Assembly: GCA_937893115.1 (NCBI GenBank)
Contig: CALBGK010000104.1
Location: 1-9,634 of the forward strand
Length of the DNA: 9,634 nt
Source: an uncultured Erysipelotrichaceae bacterium
GTDB lineage: Bacteria; Bacillota_I; Bacilli_A; Erysipelotrichales; Erysipelotrichaceae
Direction of reading: 5' to 3'
Of this stretch, positions 1 through 8,012 are shown piece by piece. The notes beneath the pieces were generated by a model that worked only from the letters and a program-made list of their open reading frames with translations, ran no database searches and was not told the origin of the DNA. Positions within the stretch are counted from its first letter, which is position 1. Each line of letters opens with the position of its first letter. Position numbers and translations under genes: made by a program.

Positions 1-22
1 TATCATATATATTTGATTTATT

Positions 23-40
23 ATTGACTATGAGGTCAAT
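23..40. promoter_or_regulatory. Operator 1, palindrome over the -35 box
   Basis: ATTGAC (23-28) and GTCAAT (35-40) form perfect 6-bp inverted arms around a 6-nt centre. The core pattern TTGACTA-N4-GTCAA recurs 28 bp downstream. A palindrome of this size just upstream of a TetR-family gene is the usual autoregulatory operator, so binding by the protein encoded at 80-691 is the simplest reading. Binding itself is inferred. Confidence 0.75.
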
Positions 41-52
41 TAAGTATATTAT
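24..52 (+). promoter_or_regulatory. Promoter of the tetR-antiporter operon
   Basis: TTGACT (24-29) matches the -35 box at five of six positions. After 17 bp, TATTAT (47-52) matches the -10 box at five of six. This predicts transcription starting near position 59 and a leader of about 21 nt that carries an AAAGGA ribosome binding site (69-74), 5 nt before the ATG at 80. One operator copy covers the -35 box and the other overlaps the -10 end and the start point, the expected geometry for repression. Seen directly: boxes and spacing. Inferred: activity. Confidence 0.75.
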
Positions 53-67
53 TGACTACACAGTCAA
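52..67. promoter_or_regulatory. Operator 2, palindrome over the transcription start
   Basis: TTGACT (52-57) and AGTCAA (62-67) are perfect 6-bp inverted arms around ACAC. With operator 1 it shares TTGACTA-N4-GTCAA and a preceding TTAT, giving a 10-nt direct repeat TTATTGACTA at 21-30 and 49-58. Centre-to-centre spacing is 28 bp (about 2.7 helical turns). It lies across the -10 end and predicted start point, so occupancy should block initiation. Confidence 0.75.
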
Positions 68-79
68 GAAAGGATTTGT

Positions 80-691
80 ATGGAAAAGGCTTTAAAAACC
101 AAACTAACGAAAGAGAAGATAATTAATGCCGCAATTATAGAGTTTGGTTCCAGCACCTATGAAGAAGCTTCGCTAAGTGCGATGTGTGCTGCTCATAACA
201 TCTCTAAGGGACTGATTTATCACAATTTCAAAGATAAAGATGAAATATATACCTTGGTGGTTAAGCGAGTATATGATGAACTAATCGAAAAATTTGAAAA
301 TTTAGGAGATAGTGGCATAGATGATTTCACAAAATTTTTTAAGATGCGTGAAGAGTTTTTTGCAGAAAATCATTACTATCAGAACATCTTTTTTGAGACC
401 ATCTTTAATCCTCCTGCACATTTAGAAAATGTTATCAGAGAAATAAGAAGGCCTTATGAAGAGCGCCTCAAGAAACGATATTTACGAATGATTGACGATA
501 TCAAGTTAAAGGAAGGTATAAGCAAACAAGAAGCAACCGATTATATTTTCTTTATCTGTGATACTTATAATGCCTATTTCAGACGTCTTTATCGCAGAGA
601 AAAGTTTGATGAACTGATTTTAGAACACGAAAACAGAATGAATAAGATGCTGGATTATATCTTGCATGGTATAGCTGTAGAAAGGAATTAA
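80..691 (+). CDS. TetR/AcrR-family transcriptional regulator
   Basis: One-component repressor of 203 residues, the normal TetR length. The N-terminal DNA-binding domain occupies about residues 8-55: a first helix with KEKIINAAIIEFG, then the helix-turn-helix SLSAMCAAHNISKGLIYHNF (31-50) ending in the family-typical Y-x-F and followed by KDKDEIY. Residues 60-203 are the variable, mostly helical ligand-binding and dimerisation domain, rich in aromatic residues; the ligand cannot be read from it. The ATG at 80 has AAAGGA at proper spacing. Its stop lies 1 nt before the antiporter start and its 3' end holds that gene's ribosome binding site, so the two are co-transcribed and probably translationally coupled. 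Two matching palindromes in its promoter imply autoregulation. It most likely controls the antiporter downstream. Confidence 0.92.
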   Translation: MEKALKTKLTKEKIINAAIIEFGSSTYEEASLSAMCAAHNISKGLIYHNFKDKDEIYTLVVKRVYDELIEKFENLGDSGIDDFTKFFKMREEFFAENHYYQNIFFETIFNPPAHLENVIREIRRPYEERLKKRYLRMIDDIKLKEGISKQEATDYIFFICDTYNAYFRRLYRREKFDELILEHENRMNKMLDYILHGIAVERN

Positions 692-692
692 C

Positions 693-2519
693 ATGTTAGA
701 AGCAATATTGAGAATATTTGTGACCTTGGTGGTGGCTTATTTGTTTGGTAAATTAGTCACCAAGATCAAACTTCCGGCTATTTTGGGATGGCTCATTGTC
801 GGCATGATGCTTGGACCTCATGCCTTAGCATTGTTGCCAGATGAAGTATTGAATGCAGAGTGGTATGTCAATTTCAGCCATATCCTTGAATGTGGTGTCG
901 GATTGATGATAGGTACCGAACTAGTTTGGAACAAGATCAAGAAGTCTGGCAAGGCCATTGTCATCACGACTGTATTTCAGTCACTCAGCACTTTTTTAGT
1001 TGTATCTTTGACTTTCTGCTTAATTTTCCACTTTACTGGCTTGCCATTCTACTTAGGTTTTATCTTTGGCGGTATAGCCTTGGCTACAGCACCTGCACCA
1101 GCCTTATCCATTGTCAGAGAATTCAAGACAGATGGCCCGGTCACAAGATCTTTGATACCGATGGCTGCACTAGATGATATCGTCGGATGTATCGTATTTT
1201 TTATGACCATCACTTTGGTCTCCAGCAATCTATCGGGTCAGGGCATCTCCTTTGCCATGATAGGTCTGGTCGTCATCTTGCCTTTGATAATAGGAATTGT
1301 CTGTGGTGCCATTAGTAGCCTGATCTTGAAGCGTACCAAAAAAGATAGTGATACCTTGGCGACGGTACTTATCACTATCTTGCTTACATCATTGGTCGGT
1401 TTTTTCTTCAATGATGTCGTTTTAAAGAGCGACTTATTAAATTTCATGTTGATAGGTATGTCTTATTCAGCAACTTTTGCCAATATGGTCAGCGAAGAAA
1501 AGCTTAATCAGATAATGCGATTGTTCAACCCTATTTTGGGCGTCGCTATTATCGTTGTCATTTTGAATCTTGGCGCACCTCTTGATTATCATCTTGTTCT
1601 GGGTGCTGGATTATATACCGCTATTTACATCATTTCCAGAGCCGTCGGTAAATATTTTGGCGCTTTCTTTGGTGCAAAGTTTACTGGCTTAGAAAAGAGC
1701 GTGCAAAAGTATCTGGGTCTGACATTGCTACCTCATTCAGGCGTATCACTGGTTTTTACATCCATTGCCGTCAATACCATCTCTCCATATGCCAGTGAAG
1801 AAGCTCAAGTCATTCAAGGCACCATTGCGGCTGCAGCAGTTATAAATGAGATAATTGCAGTTATTGTGGCCAAGAAGGGTTTTGAGTTAGCTGGTGAATT
1901 CAATCAGGCCGTCAATACCAAAGAAACTAAGAACGACAATGTCATCATCACTATCTCTCGACAATTCGGCAGCGGAGGCTATGAGATCGCTAAAAAACTA
2001 TCTGAAGAATTAAGTATCCCTTTCTATGACAAAGAAATCATTGAAAAGGCAGCTACTAATAGCGACATAGCTGCCTCCTTGTTCGAAGATTATAAAGTTG
2101 ATAGAAGCGATAACTTTCTCAATGATTTAAGCAGAGCTCTACCTAGTGCTAATAATCTTGATGAAAAGATTTATCGCCATCAAGCAGATGTGCTGCAAAA
2201 ACTAGCCGCGGAAAAAAGTTGTATCATCCTTGGCCGTAATGCTGATGACATCTTAAAGAATTATCCTCATACTTTTAAAGTCTTCATTTATGCACCTAAA
2301 GAAGATAGAATTCAAACCATTGCCAGACGTTATTCCATCGGTGAAAAAGAAGCTGGCGATATGATAGATGAAGTCGATCACAATCGTGCCTCATATTATG
2401 AATACTTTACACACAAAAAGTTTGGATGTGCTGAAAACTATGACCTTTGTCTGAATTCGGGCATCAATAGTTTTGATGATTGTGTAAAGATTATTAAAGA
2501 AAACTTAGCTAAAAGATGA
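693..2519 (+). CDS. Cation:proton antiporter fused to a cytidylate-kinase-like domain
   Basis: A 608-residue two-part protein. Residues 1-395 are a Na+/H+-exchanger-type (CPA superfamily) membrane domain with about 12-13 hydrophobic helices. It carries KLPAILGWLIVGMMLGPHAL (27-46), the ATAPAP segment (131-136) resembling the unwound crossing helix, and ALDDIVG with the Asp161-Asp162 pair typical of electrogenic-type ion sites. After a short polar linker (about 396-415), residues 416-608 form a P-loop domain like the cytidylate-kinase-like family: ITISRQFGSGG (419-429), IPFYDKEII (442-450), IILGRNAD (511-518), RR (545-546), D562-x2-R565 with YY (568-569), and YDL (583-585). That domain is full length with its family signatures, so it is probably active or at least nucleotide-binding. 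The ATG has AAAGGA 6 nt upstream inside tetR. The gene ends inside the convergent addA tail. Expected role: exchange of Na+ or K+ for H+ across the membrane, perhaps gated by a nucleotide; the ion and the gating are inference. Confidence 0.85.
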   Translation: MLEAILRIFVTLVVAYLFGKLVTKIKLPAILGWLIVGMMLGPHALALLPDEVLNAEWYVNFSHILECGVGLMIGTELVWNKIKKSGKAIVITTVFQSLSTFLVVSLTFCLIFHFTGLPFYLGFIFGGIALATAPAPALSIVREFKTDGPVTRSLIPMAALDDIVGCIVFFMTITLVSSNLSGQGISFAMIGLVVILPLIIGIVCGAISSLILKRTKKDSDTLATVLITILLTSLVGFFFNDVVLKSDLLNFMLIGMSYSATFANMVSEEKLNQIMRLFNPILGVAIIVVILNLGAPLDYHLVLGAGLYTAIYIISRAVGKYFGAFFGAKFTGLEKSVQKYLGLTLLPHSGVSLVFTSIAVNTISPYASEEAQVIQGTIAAAAVINEIIAVIVAKKGFELAGEFNQAVNTKETKNDNVIITISRQFGSGGYEIAKKLSEELSIPFYDKEIIEKAATNSDIAASLFEDYKVDRSDNFLNDLSRALPSANNLDEKIYRHQADVLQKLAAEKSCIILGRNADDILKNYPHTFKVFIYAPKEDRIQTIARRYSIGEKEAGDMIDEVDHNRASYYEYFTHKKFGCAENYDLCLNSGINSFDDCVKIIKENLAKR

Positions 2520-5500
2520 TGAATTCTGATCTATTAACTAAATAAACATATGCATCGACCTTTTTTTCAAATATCTTTGCTAAGACATCTGCATAAGATC
2601 TGATCTGAGCTTCATAGCGTTCAATAATAAGATTCTTATCCACGTCACTGTCTGTTTTGTAATCGATAAGTATCACTTTATCTTCTAATACGGCAACAAA
2701 GTCCATATAACCATGAATAAGACTATCTTCATTTTTGAGATAGAAAGGAAGTTCTTGGTATATATGGCCTTTTTTTGCTTCTTGAATTATAGGACTGTCG
2801 ATGAAGAAAAGAATGGAACTGATGGTACGCTCACTGATATCGGGATATTTTTCCTTCAAGTATTCCTGATCGATATTCACGCTGTAATCGATCTCTTCAA
2901 ATATCTTATGTATCTTGGTACCATATTCCATAGCTTCACTATTTCCAAGATGCAATTCTTGACGAAAAGCCTCTAGTGACGATGGAGAAACATCGCTATT
3001 TGTGTGAGAAGAGTATTGTTTAAATGGAATCGTTTCTTTTATCTCATTTTGGCGTGCAAGAGGAGTTTTATCTTCTAAATCGAGATAGGCCTGATATTTG
3101 AGGTGTTCATAATTATGCATGGCACTGTGAATATAAGAAGTAAAACCTTTACGGGCGTAAAATAAAGAAAGATCTAAAGGATATATATAATCATCCATAT
3201 CTTCTTTGGAAGATATGGAATCCAGGATGATAAGTTTAGATTTTGCTCTGGTCAATGCGACATATAGCAATCTTTGATATTCTAAGATGTCTTCGATATT
3301 TTCTTTTGCCAGATAGGCCCTTTTCTTAACCGTTGATACGGTGTAACCGGTAGCGGATCTGATATAGCTGAGACCCAAGCCCCAATTATCATCGATACAG
3401 ACCGGTTCTTTAGACTCGTTAAAGATATTTTGATGATTGGAATATAGAATGACGGTGTCAAATTCCAAGCCCTTGGAATTGTGAATGGTCATGATCTTGA
3501 CAACATCGGCATCTTCGCTGACGGTCGAGGCATTCTCACTTTGGAAGTCCTTGGTATTATCGATATAATTAATAAAATCAGCCACATTATATAACTTATA
3601 GCTGTCCATGCTGTTTAAAAGGAAGTCGATATTAGCCTTTTCCTGACTGTTCAGGTGTTCAAAATAAAAGTCGTTGATGGTCAGGATGTAGTTGATCATT
3701 TCATCGAGTTCATTCTTTTTAGCAAGTTCCAACAAAAACTGATAGTCATTGCTGAAAGGTTCGTAAGCAAAATAATCGTCTTTGAGCGAATACAGTTCTT
3801 CATCGTTTAAAGCGTAAAGAGGCGAAGAAAGTACCGATACGATGGATATCTTATCATTTTTGTTCATCAGAACTTTAAAATAAGAGAGAAGTATATCGAT
3901 GGAAAAAGATGTAAAATATCCTTCATTATCTGTGAGGAAAAAGGGGATATTATAAGCAGACAGAGCCTCTTTGATCAATTTCTTCTGGTCGTGCGTACGC
4001 ACCAGGACGGCGATGTCTTTAAAGGCCTTGCCGCTTTCATTGAGCTCATAGATGGTATTAGCTAATAATTTGGCCTTGTTTTGGGATACATCTCCTTTAG
4101 CCTTGCTGATCCTAAATTCTATTTCTTCGTTGTTCAAAGCTTGACTACCAAGGGTGATCTGCATATCGGTCTCATCGACATCTTTCTTGTAGATATTCAT
4201 TATCTTATCGAAGAGATCGTTATTGAAACTGACGATATTGGTGTTGGAGCGATAATTATTCTGAATATGGATCTTGATAAAATCGTCATCTTCTTTCAAT
4301 GATTTCATGATAGCTGGCTTAGCTTTGCGAAAGCGATAGATAGATTGTTTGATATCGCCGACGATAAAAAGGTTGTTATCTGATATCATGCGTATTATGC
4401 CAAATTGAGCATCATTGGTATCCTGAAATTCATCGACCATTATTTCTTTGAACTGGACCTTCAATTTCTTGGCTATATTTCCATCATTGCTGTCGAGGAT
4501 GGCCTTGGCATAGTGCTCAAAATCATCAAAATCCATGCATTCGTGTTCACGTTTGATCTCCTGAAAACGCTGGTAGGCCTTAAAACTAAGTTCAAGAAGA
4601 CTGTTTTCTATAGCTGTGCCACCATTGTAATCCTGGACTAAATGTTTCTCTGATTGAAGCTTGGAAGCGATCTTGTCATAGATTTCTTTGAGCTCACCTC
4701 TATATTTCTTATATAGATCATTATCTTTCAGATTTGGCAAAGGTATCATGACCTCAACCATTTTGCTTATTAAGATGGGGTATTCATCCTCACTAAGAAG
4801 TTCGTCTATGACTTTGCTCACTTCTTTATAGCCAGGAGTGAGCGAAGTATCTAGAGCGATGATCTTTTCAATTGTTGCCTTGGCAATAAACAATTGTCCT
4901 TTGATATCGGCGAGGTAATATTTTTTTATTTCTTCATCCAGGTCTTTAAAGGAATTAATCTTATTTGCTCTGACCTTTTGAAACCAATCTTCGACATCAC
5001 TTTGGGAACGAGCTTTATTGATTATATTGATGATGATATCGAAGAGTCCATCAAAATTAAAAAGCGAAGTGCTCAGCGTTGACATGATCATCAACAATCG
5101 TTTTTCCTCTTTAAGGGTATCTTCAATTGATCGTCTTAGATATAACTGTTTAGTACCGTCATCTAAGACGTTATTGGCCAATGTCTTAGGCAGACCGATG
5201 ACATAGTAATATTCTTTGATGATATTAAGACAAAAGCTATGGATGGTAGAAATATTGGCATCAGCAATTTTGCTCAATTGCTCCTTTAAAAATAAATCAT
5301 TTGGATGTTCACATACTTTTTCTTGTAATCTTTTTTCTAGCCGCTTTTTCATATTCAAGGCAGCAGCATTAGTAAAAGTCATCGCTGCAATCTCATCGAT
5401 GGATAGGCGATCATCAACTATTCTTTTTAACAGGCGAGATACGAGGACAGTCGTCTTTCCTCCACCAGCTGAGGCGAAGACCAGGACATTGTGATTGGTG

Positions 5501-5538
5501 ATATTGACAGCTCTTTGTTGGTAGGGATTTAATTCCAT
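2509..5538 (-). CDS. addA: ATP-dependent helicase/nuclease subunit A (AddA)
   Basis: The motor and 3'-strand nuclease of the AddAB complex, which unwinds and trims double-strand breaks for RecA loading. All superfamily 1A helicase motifs are visible (numbering from the ATG at 5538, 1009 residues): Q motif NPYQQRAV (4-11), Walker A ASAGGGKT (22-29), TFTNAA (54-59), STIHSFC (97-103), Walker B VDEFQDTN (368-375), VGDIKQSIYRFR (393-404), NNYRS (427-431), MTIHNSKGLEFDTV (683-696), VALTRAKS (760-767). The C-terminus has the RecB-type nuclease: GTKIH (His877), YMD (Asp946), LIDYKTD (Asp959, Lys961) and QIRSY (978-982). It is clearly shorter than Bacillus AddA (about 1230 residues) although no motif is missing. 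I chose the ATG at 5538 because GGAGG (5550-5546) lies 7 nt upstream; a GTG one codon earlier is possible but too close. The start overlaps the addB stop by one base. Confidence 0.95.
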   Translation of the reverse strand: MELNPYQQRAVNITNHNVLVFASAGGGKTTVLVSRLLKRIVDDRLSIDEIAAMTFTNAAALNMKKRLEKRLQEKVCEHPNDLFLKEQLSKIADANISTIHSFCLNIIKEYYYVIGLPKTLANNVLDDGTKQLYLRRSIEDTLKEEKRLLMIMSTLSTSLFNFDGLFDIIINIINKARSQSDVEDWFQKVRANKINSFKDLDEEIKKYYLADIKGQLFIAKATIEKIIALDTSLTPGYKEVSKVIDELLSEDEYPILISKMVEVMIPLPNLKDNDLYKKYRGELKEIYDKIASKLQSEKHLVQDYNGGTAIENSLLELSFKAYQRFQEIKREHECMDFDDFEHYAKAILDSNDGNIAKKLKVQFKEIMVDEFQDTNDAQFGIIRMISDNNLFIVGDIKQSIYRFRKAKPAIMKSLKEDDDFIKIHIQNNYRSNTNIVSFNNDLFDKIMNIYKKDVDETDMQITLGSQALNNEEIEFRISKAKGDVSQNKAKLLANTIYELNESGKAFKDIAVLVRTHDQKKLIKEALSAYNIPFFLTDNEGYFTSFSIDILLSYFKVLMNKNDKISIVSVLSSPLYALNDEELYSLKDDYFAYEPFSNDYQFLLELAKKNELDEMINYILTINDFYFEHLNSQEKANIDFLLNSMDSYKLYNVADFINYIDNTKDFQSENASTVSEDADVVKIMTIHNSKGLEFDTVILYSNHQNIFNESKEPVCIDDNWGLGLSYIRSATGYTVSTVKKRAYLAKENIEDILEYQRLLYVALTRAKSKLIILDSISSKEDMDDYIYPLDLSLFYARKGFTSYIHSAMHNYEHLKYQAYLDLEDKTPLARQNEIKETIPFKQYSSHTNSDVSPSSLEAFRQELHLGNSEAMEYGTKIHKIFEEIDYSVNIDQEYLKEKYPDISERTISSILFFIDSPIIQEAKKGHIYQELPFYLKNEDSLIHGYMDFVAVLEDKVILIDYKTDSDVDKNLIIERYEAQIRSYADVLAKIFEKKVDAYVYLVNRSEFIIF

Positions 5539-5550
5539 CACTCATCCTCC
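5536..5550 (-). promoter_or_regulatory. addB-addA translational coupling site
   Basis: On the minus strand GGAGG (5550-5546) sits inside the last addB codons, 7 nt before a TGATG junction where the addB stop TGA (5540-5538) shares its last A with the addA start ATG (5538-5536). This decides the addA start and indicates that ribosomes terminating on addB restart on addA, keeping the two subunits at matched levels, as suits a heterodimer. Confidence 0.85.
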
Positions 5551-8012
5551 TTTTCGTTTCTTAAATCATAAATAATATCTCTATCATAGTATAGGCCGCC
5601 TTTATAGTGACAAATGCGAAGATATGGACAGTAATTACATGCCCCGTCTACAGGTTCAAGAGCGATATTACCATCCTTCATGTTATCGTAAATATTTTCG
5701 TATATTGTTTTGAATGCTTTGGCCACTTCATCATGATCGAGTTTATAATCTTTGGATATATTTTTTTTGCTGCGTGACAGTATATGGGAATGGTCGAGAT
5801 CAAGGCCATCTATCTCTTCTAAGGTCATGCCTTTCAATTTGTGACGATTATCGAATTCCAAAATAATGTCTTTATCATCAAAGGTCAGGCCGTTCTTGAG
5901 AGAATAATGGCAATCATCGATGCTGAAGCGAGGGTGATTGACATTGAGATAGTAGGACCCGACAGCTTTTGCACCATCGAGTTTTTCATATACCAATGAA
6001 TAAGTCAAAAGTTGTAGGCTCAAGCCTTTAGATATTTCAGCCTTTTTAAGGCTATGATCAGAAGTTTTATAATCCAGCACCCTGAAATGGCCATCGTATT
6101 TGTCGATGCGGTCGATAGATCCTTTGAGAGAAACTTTATTTTCAACGATGAAAGTATCAAATCTATATTCTTGTTCAGACGGAACAAATAGCGTATTCTT
6201 TTCCAGTTTGTTCAGATATCTGAGCTCCAGCATGAATGAATTGAGTATCCTGTCTTTGATTACGGTGTGACGATAACGATATTTAGGGTATAACAGATTA
6301 AAACGTCTGATGAAAGGGTCGATTATTTTTTTGACTTCATCCAGTTTTACGCTAGTGTAATCCTTATTGTAGATGGTGATGAGCTTTTCAAAAAGAGAAT
6401 GGATGATGGTGCCGACACTGGCTGGATCCGGTTTGAAGGTATAGGGTTCATATAGACCAAGCCCATAATTTAAAAAGTATGCGTAGTGACAAGCTTGATA
6501 GCGTTCTAATGCTGATACGGAAGATCGGAGGATGCTCTTATCAAAGAAGACTTTTTTTGCCAGCTCGCTTGAAAGTTCGTGTCGAAGATCGAAATTGCCG
6601 TTATGTTCGATGAGCGGTAGATCGATCTTATCATATGCTTCAATGTCTGATGATATTTCATTGGCCTTGCCCTGATAGTTAGAGGTTGCGATAGCGAAAA
6701 AAGTACGATAGCTATTTTTAAGATAAGCCAATCTTTCTTTATGATATTCATAGCGTTCATTTAGACTAGGGTATGATGATCTCAGGATGGCCTTTTCGTT
6801 GAATAAACCTTTTAATGATGAAAAGGCTGGGTATTTATCCTGAGTTGCATCAAATACAAAGATGTAGGGCCTTGTGACGCCGTCAAATAGGTTGGCTACG
6901 ACAATGCCATTTCCATCCTTTTTAATGTGCATGTTCATAAGCTTATCGCGCAATATGAAGTAGTTTTCTACATACAAATTTTTATCGTTTTCCTCGATGA
7001 ATTTTTTTAGTCCTAAAGCTTCTTCACTAGCGTCATCGATGAATCTAAAAGCTGCGATCAGAGCTTCTTTGAAAGATTCAGCTTTCAACAATTCTTTTAG
7101 TTTAGGATAAGTTGCTAGATGAATCTTGTTGGCATCCTCTTCCAGAGATCTGTAATAATTATTTTCGTTTATGAAAGAAGCAAAGTCTTGGAAGATATTT
7201 GCTCTTTCATCGATATGTTCGTTGAGATAAGTTATTATTTCTTCATTGTTGTAGGCAAATATACTGTTTTTGATAACATTTAGATAACTATTCAGATCCT
7301 GTTTTAAGTAAAAATCCAAGAGGCTCACTAATTTATGGGCGTGGTGATTGATTCTTTCATCGTGCAGGAAATGATGAGGGATCTTATAGCGATAAAATAT
7401 AGATCTCATCAGTTTTTGGTTAGAGTTCAAAGAGATGAAGGCGACATCATTAGGATCGATATCATTATTGATTATATATTGGATGGCAGCTTCTATTTCT
7501 TGACGTTCCGATATCATTTCGTAGCGGATATCCAAATGATCATCATAATTGTCGCTGATTAATTTTGCACCGCTATTCATCATACGTTTTATGATTGATC
7601 TATCCAGATGTGAATAGGATGAATCATATATCGTATAATCGCTTAAGTCTTTGTTGTCGATATGTTCATAGAGATTTTGATAATTTAGCTTAGGGAGCAT
7701 CCTTAAGATTTCTTTCAGTTCATCGTGGATGTCGAGATCATCAATGTCGACATCATAAGCTTCTATGTCTTCATGAATCTGTGAGATCTCTTTTAAAAAA
7801 TCGATATCATCCTTTAAAGCTTCAAACTGTGATAGTGGTGTGTCCTTGATGGCTTTATAGATATCAAAAATATCTACCTTGGCAAGATATTTCTTTTTAA
7901 AAGAATCGAGCGATAAGATGTCTTCATCGATGAGATAATCATGGCCTCTGAGCTTGAATATCTCAGCTAGAAATCTATTTTTATCGTAATCTTTTATTAT
8001 GTAATTTTTCAT
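5538..8012 (-). CDS. addB: Compact AddB-type nuclease subunit, no Walker A
   Basis: The second subunit of the AddAB helicase-nuclease; in the family it supplies the 5'-strand nuclease and an inactive helicase-like module that scans for Chi. The C-terminal half is diagnostic: SVSALERYQACHYAYFL (498-514), GTIIHSLFE (His538), GSIDRID (Asp634), VLDYKTS (Asp647, Lys649), LQLLTY (666-671), and the four cysteines that bind the family's 4Fe-4S cluster: Cys508, then Cys792, Cys795 and Cys801 in CNYCPYLRIC, with the same 3- and 6-residue steps as Bacillus AddB. The N-terminus is odd. Bacillus AddB is about 1166 residues and opens with a Walker A loop; this one is 824 residues and starts MKNYIIKDYDKNRFLAEIF with no G-x4-GK[ST]. 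Residues 68-102 are strongly acidic. The ATG at 8012 has no ribosome binding site but lies 7 nt after an extended -10 box. Translationally coupled to addA. RexB is the alternative name for such proteins. Confidence 0.9.
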   Translation of the reverse strand: MKNYIIKDYDKNRFLAEIFKLRGHDYLIDEDILSLDSFKKKYLAKVDIFDIYKAIKDTPLSQFEALKDDIDFLKEISQIHEDIEAYDVDIDDLDIHDELKEILRMLPKLNYQNLYEHIDNKDLSDYTIYDSSYSHLDRSIIKRMMNSGAKLISDNYDDHLDIRYEMISERQEIEAAIQYIINNDIDPNDVAFISLNSNQKLMRSIFYRYKIPHHFLHDERINHHAHKLVSLLDFYLKQDLNSYLNVIKNSIFAYNNEEIITYLNEHIDERANIFQDFASFINENNYYRSLEEDANKIHLATYPKLKELLKAESFKEALIAAFRFIDDASEEALGLKKFIEENDKNLYVENYFILRDKLMNMHIKKDGNGIVVANLFDGVTRPYIFVFDATQDKYPAFSSLKGLFNEKAILRSSYPSLNERYEYHKERLAYLKNSYRTFFAIATSNYQGKANEISSDIEAYDKIDLPLIEHNGNFDLRHELSSELAKKVFFDKSILRSSVSALERYQACHYAYFLNYGLGLYEPYTFKPDPASVGTIIHSLFEKLITIYNKDYTSVKLDEVKKIIDPFIRRFNLLYPKYRYRHTVIKDRILNSFMLELRYLNKLEKNTLFVPSEQEYRFDTFIVENKVSLKGSIDRIDKYDGHFRVLDYKTSDHSLKKAEISKGLSLQLLTYSLVYEKLDGAKAVGSYYLNVNHPRFSIDDCHYSLKNGLTFDDKDIILEFDNRHKLKGMTLEEIDGLDLDHSHILSRSKKNISKDYKLDHDEVAKAFKTIYENIYDNMKDGNIALEPVDGACNYCPYLRICHYKGGLYYDRDIIYDLRNEKEDE

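Noticed and set aside
1238..1447. Minus-strand open frame inside the antiporter, and a plus-strand frame at 890-1177
   Set aside because: Both are shadows of the membrane-domain coding sequence; neither has its own initiation signals or a plausible protein composition.
2462..2478. Hairpin CATCAA-TAGTT-TTGATG as a terminator for the convergent genes
   Set aside because: The stem is only 6 bp and AT-rich, lies inside the antiporter coding region, and is not followed by a T-tract on either strand.
2559..2565. T-run as an intrinsic terminator after the antiporter gene
   Set aside because: No GC-rich stem precedes it; it is explained by lysine codons of addA on the other strand.
2713..5494. Several plus-strand frames of 60-90 codons opposite addA (2713-2976, 4081-4302, 4405-4641, 4894-5082, 5018-5206, 5216-5494)
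   Set aside because: All are antisense to conserved helicase or nuclease motifs of AddA and have no supporting signals.
5539..5541. GTG at 5541 as the addA start
   Set aside because: It leaves only 4 nt to GGAGG, whereas the ATG at 5538 has 7 nt and forms the classic TGATG coupling junction.
6506..7562. Minus-strand frame 6506-6760 and plus-strand frame 7335-7562 inside addB
   Set aside because: Out-of-frame or antisense shadows of addB without domains or ribosome binding sites.
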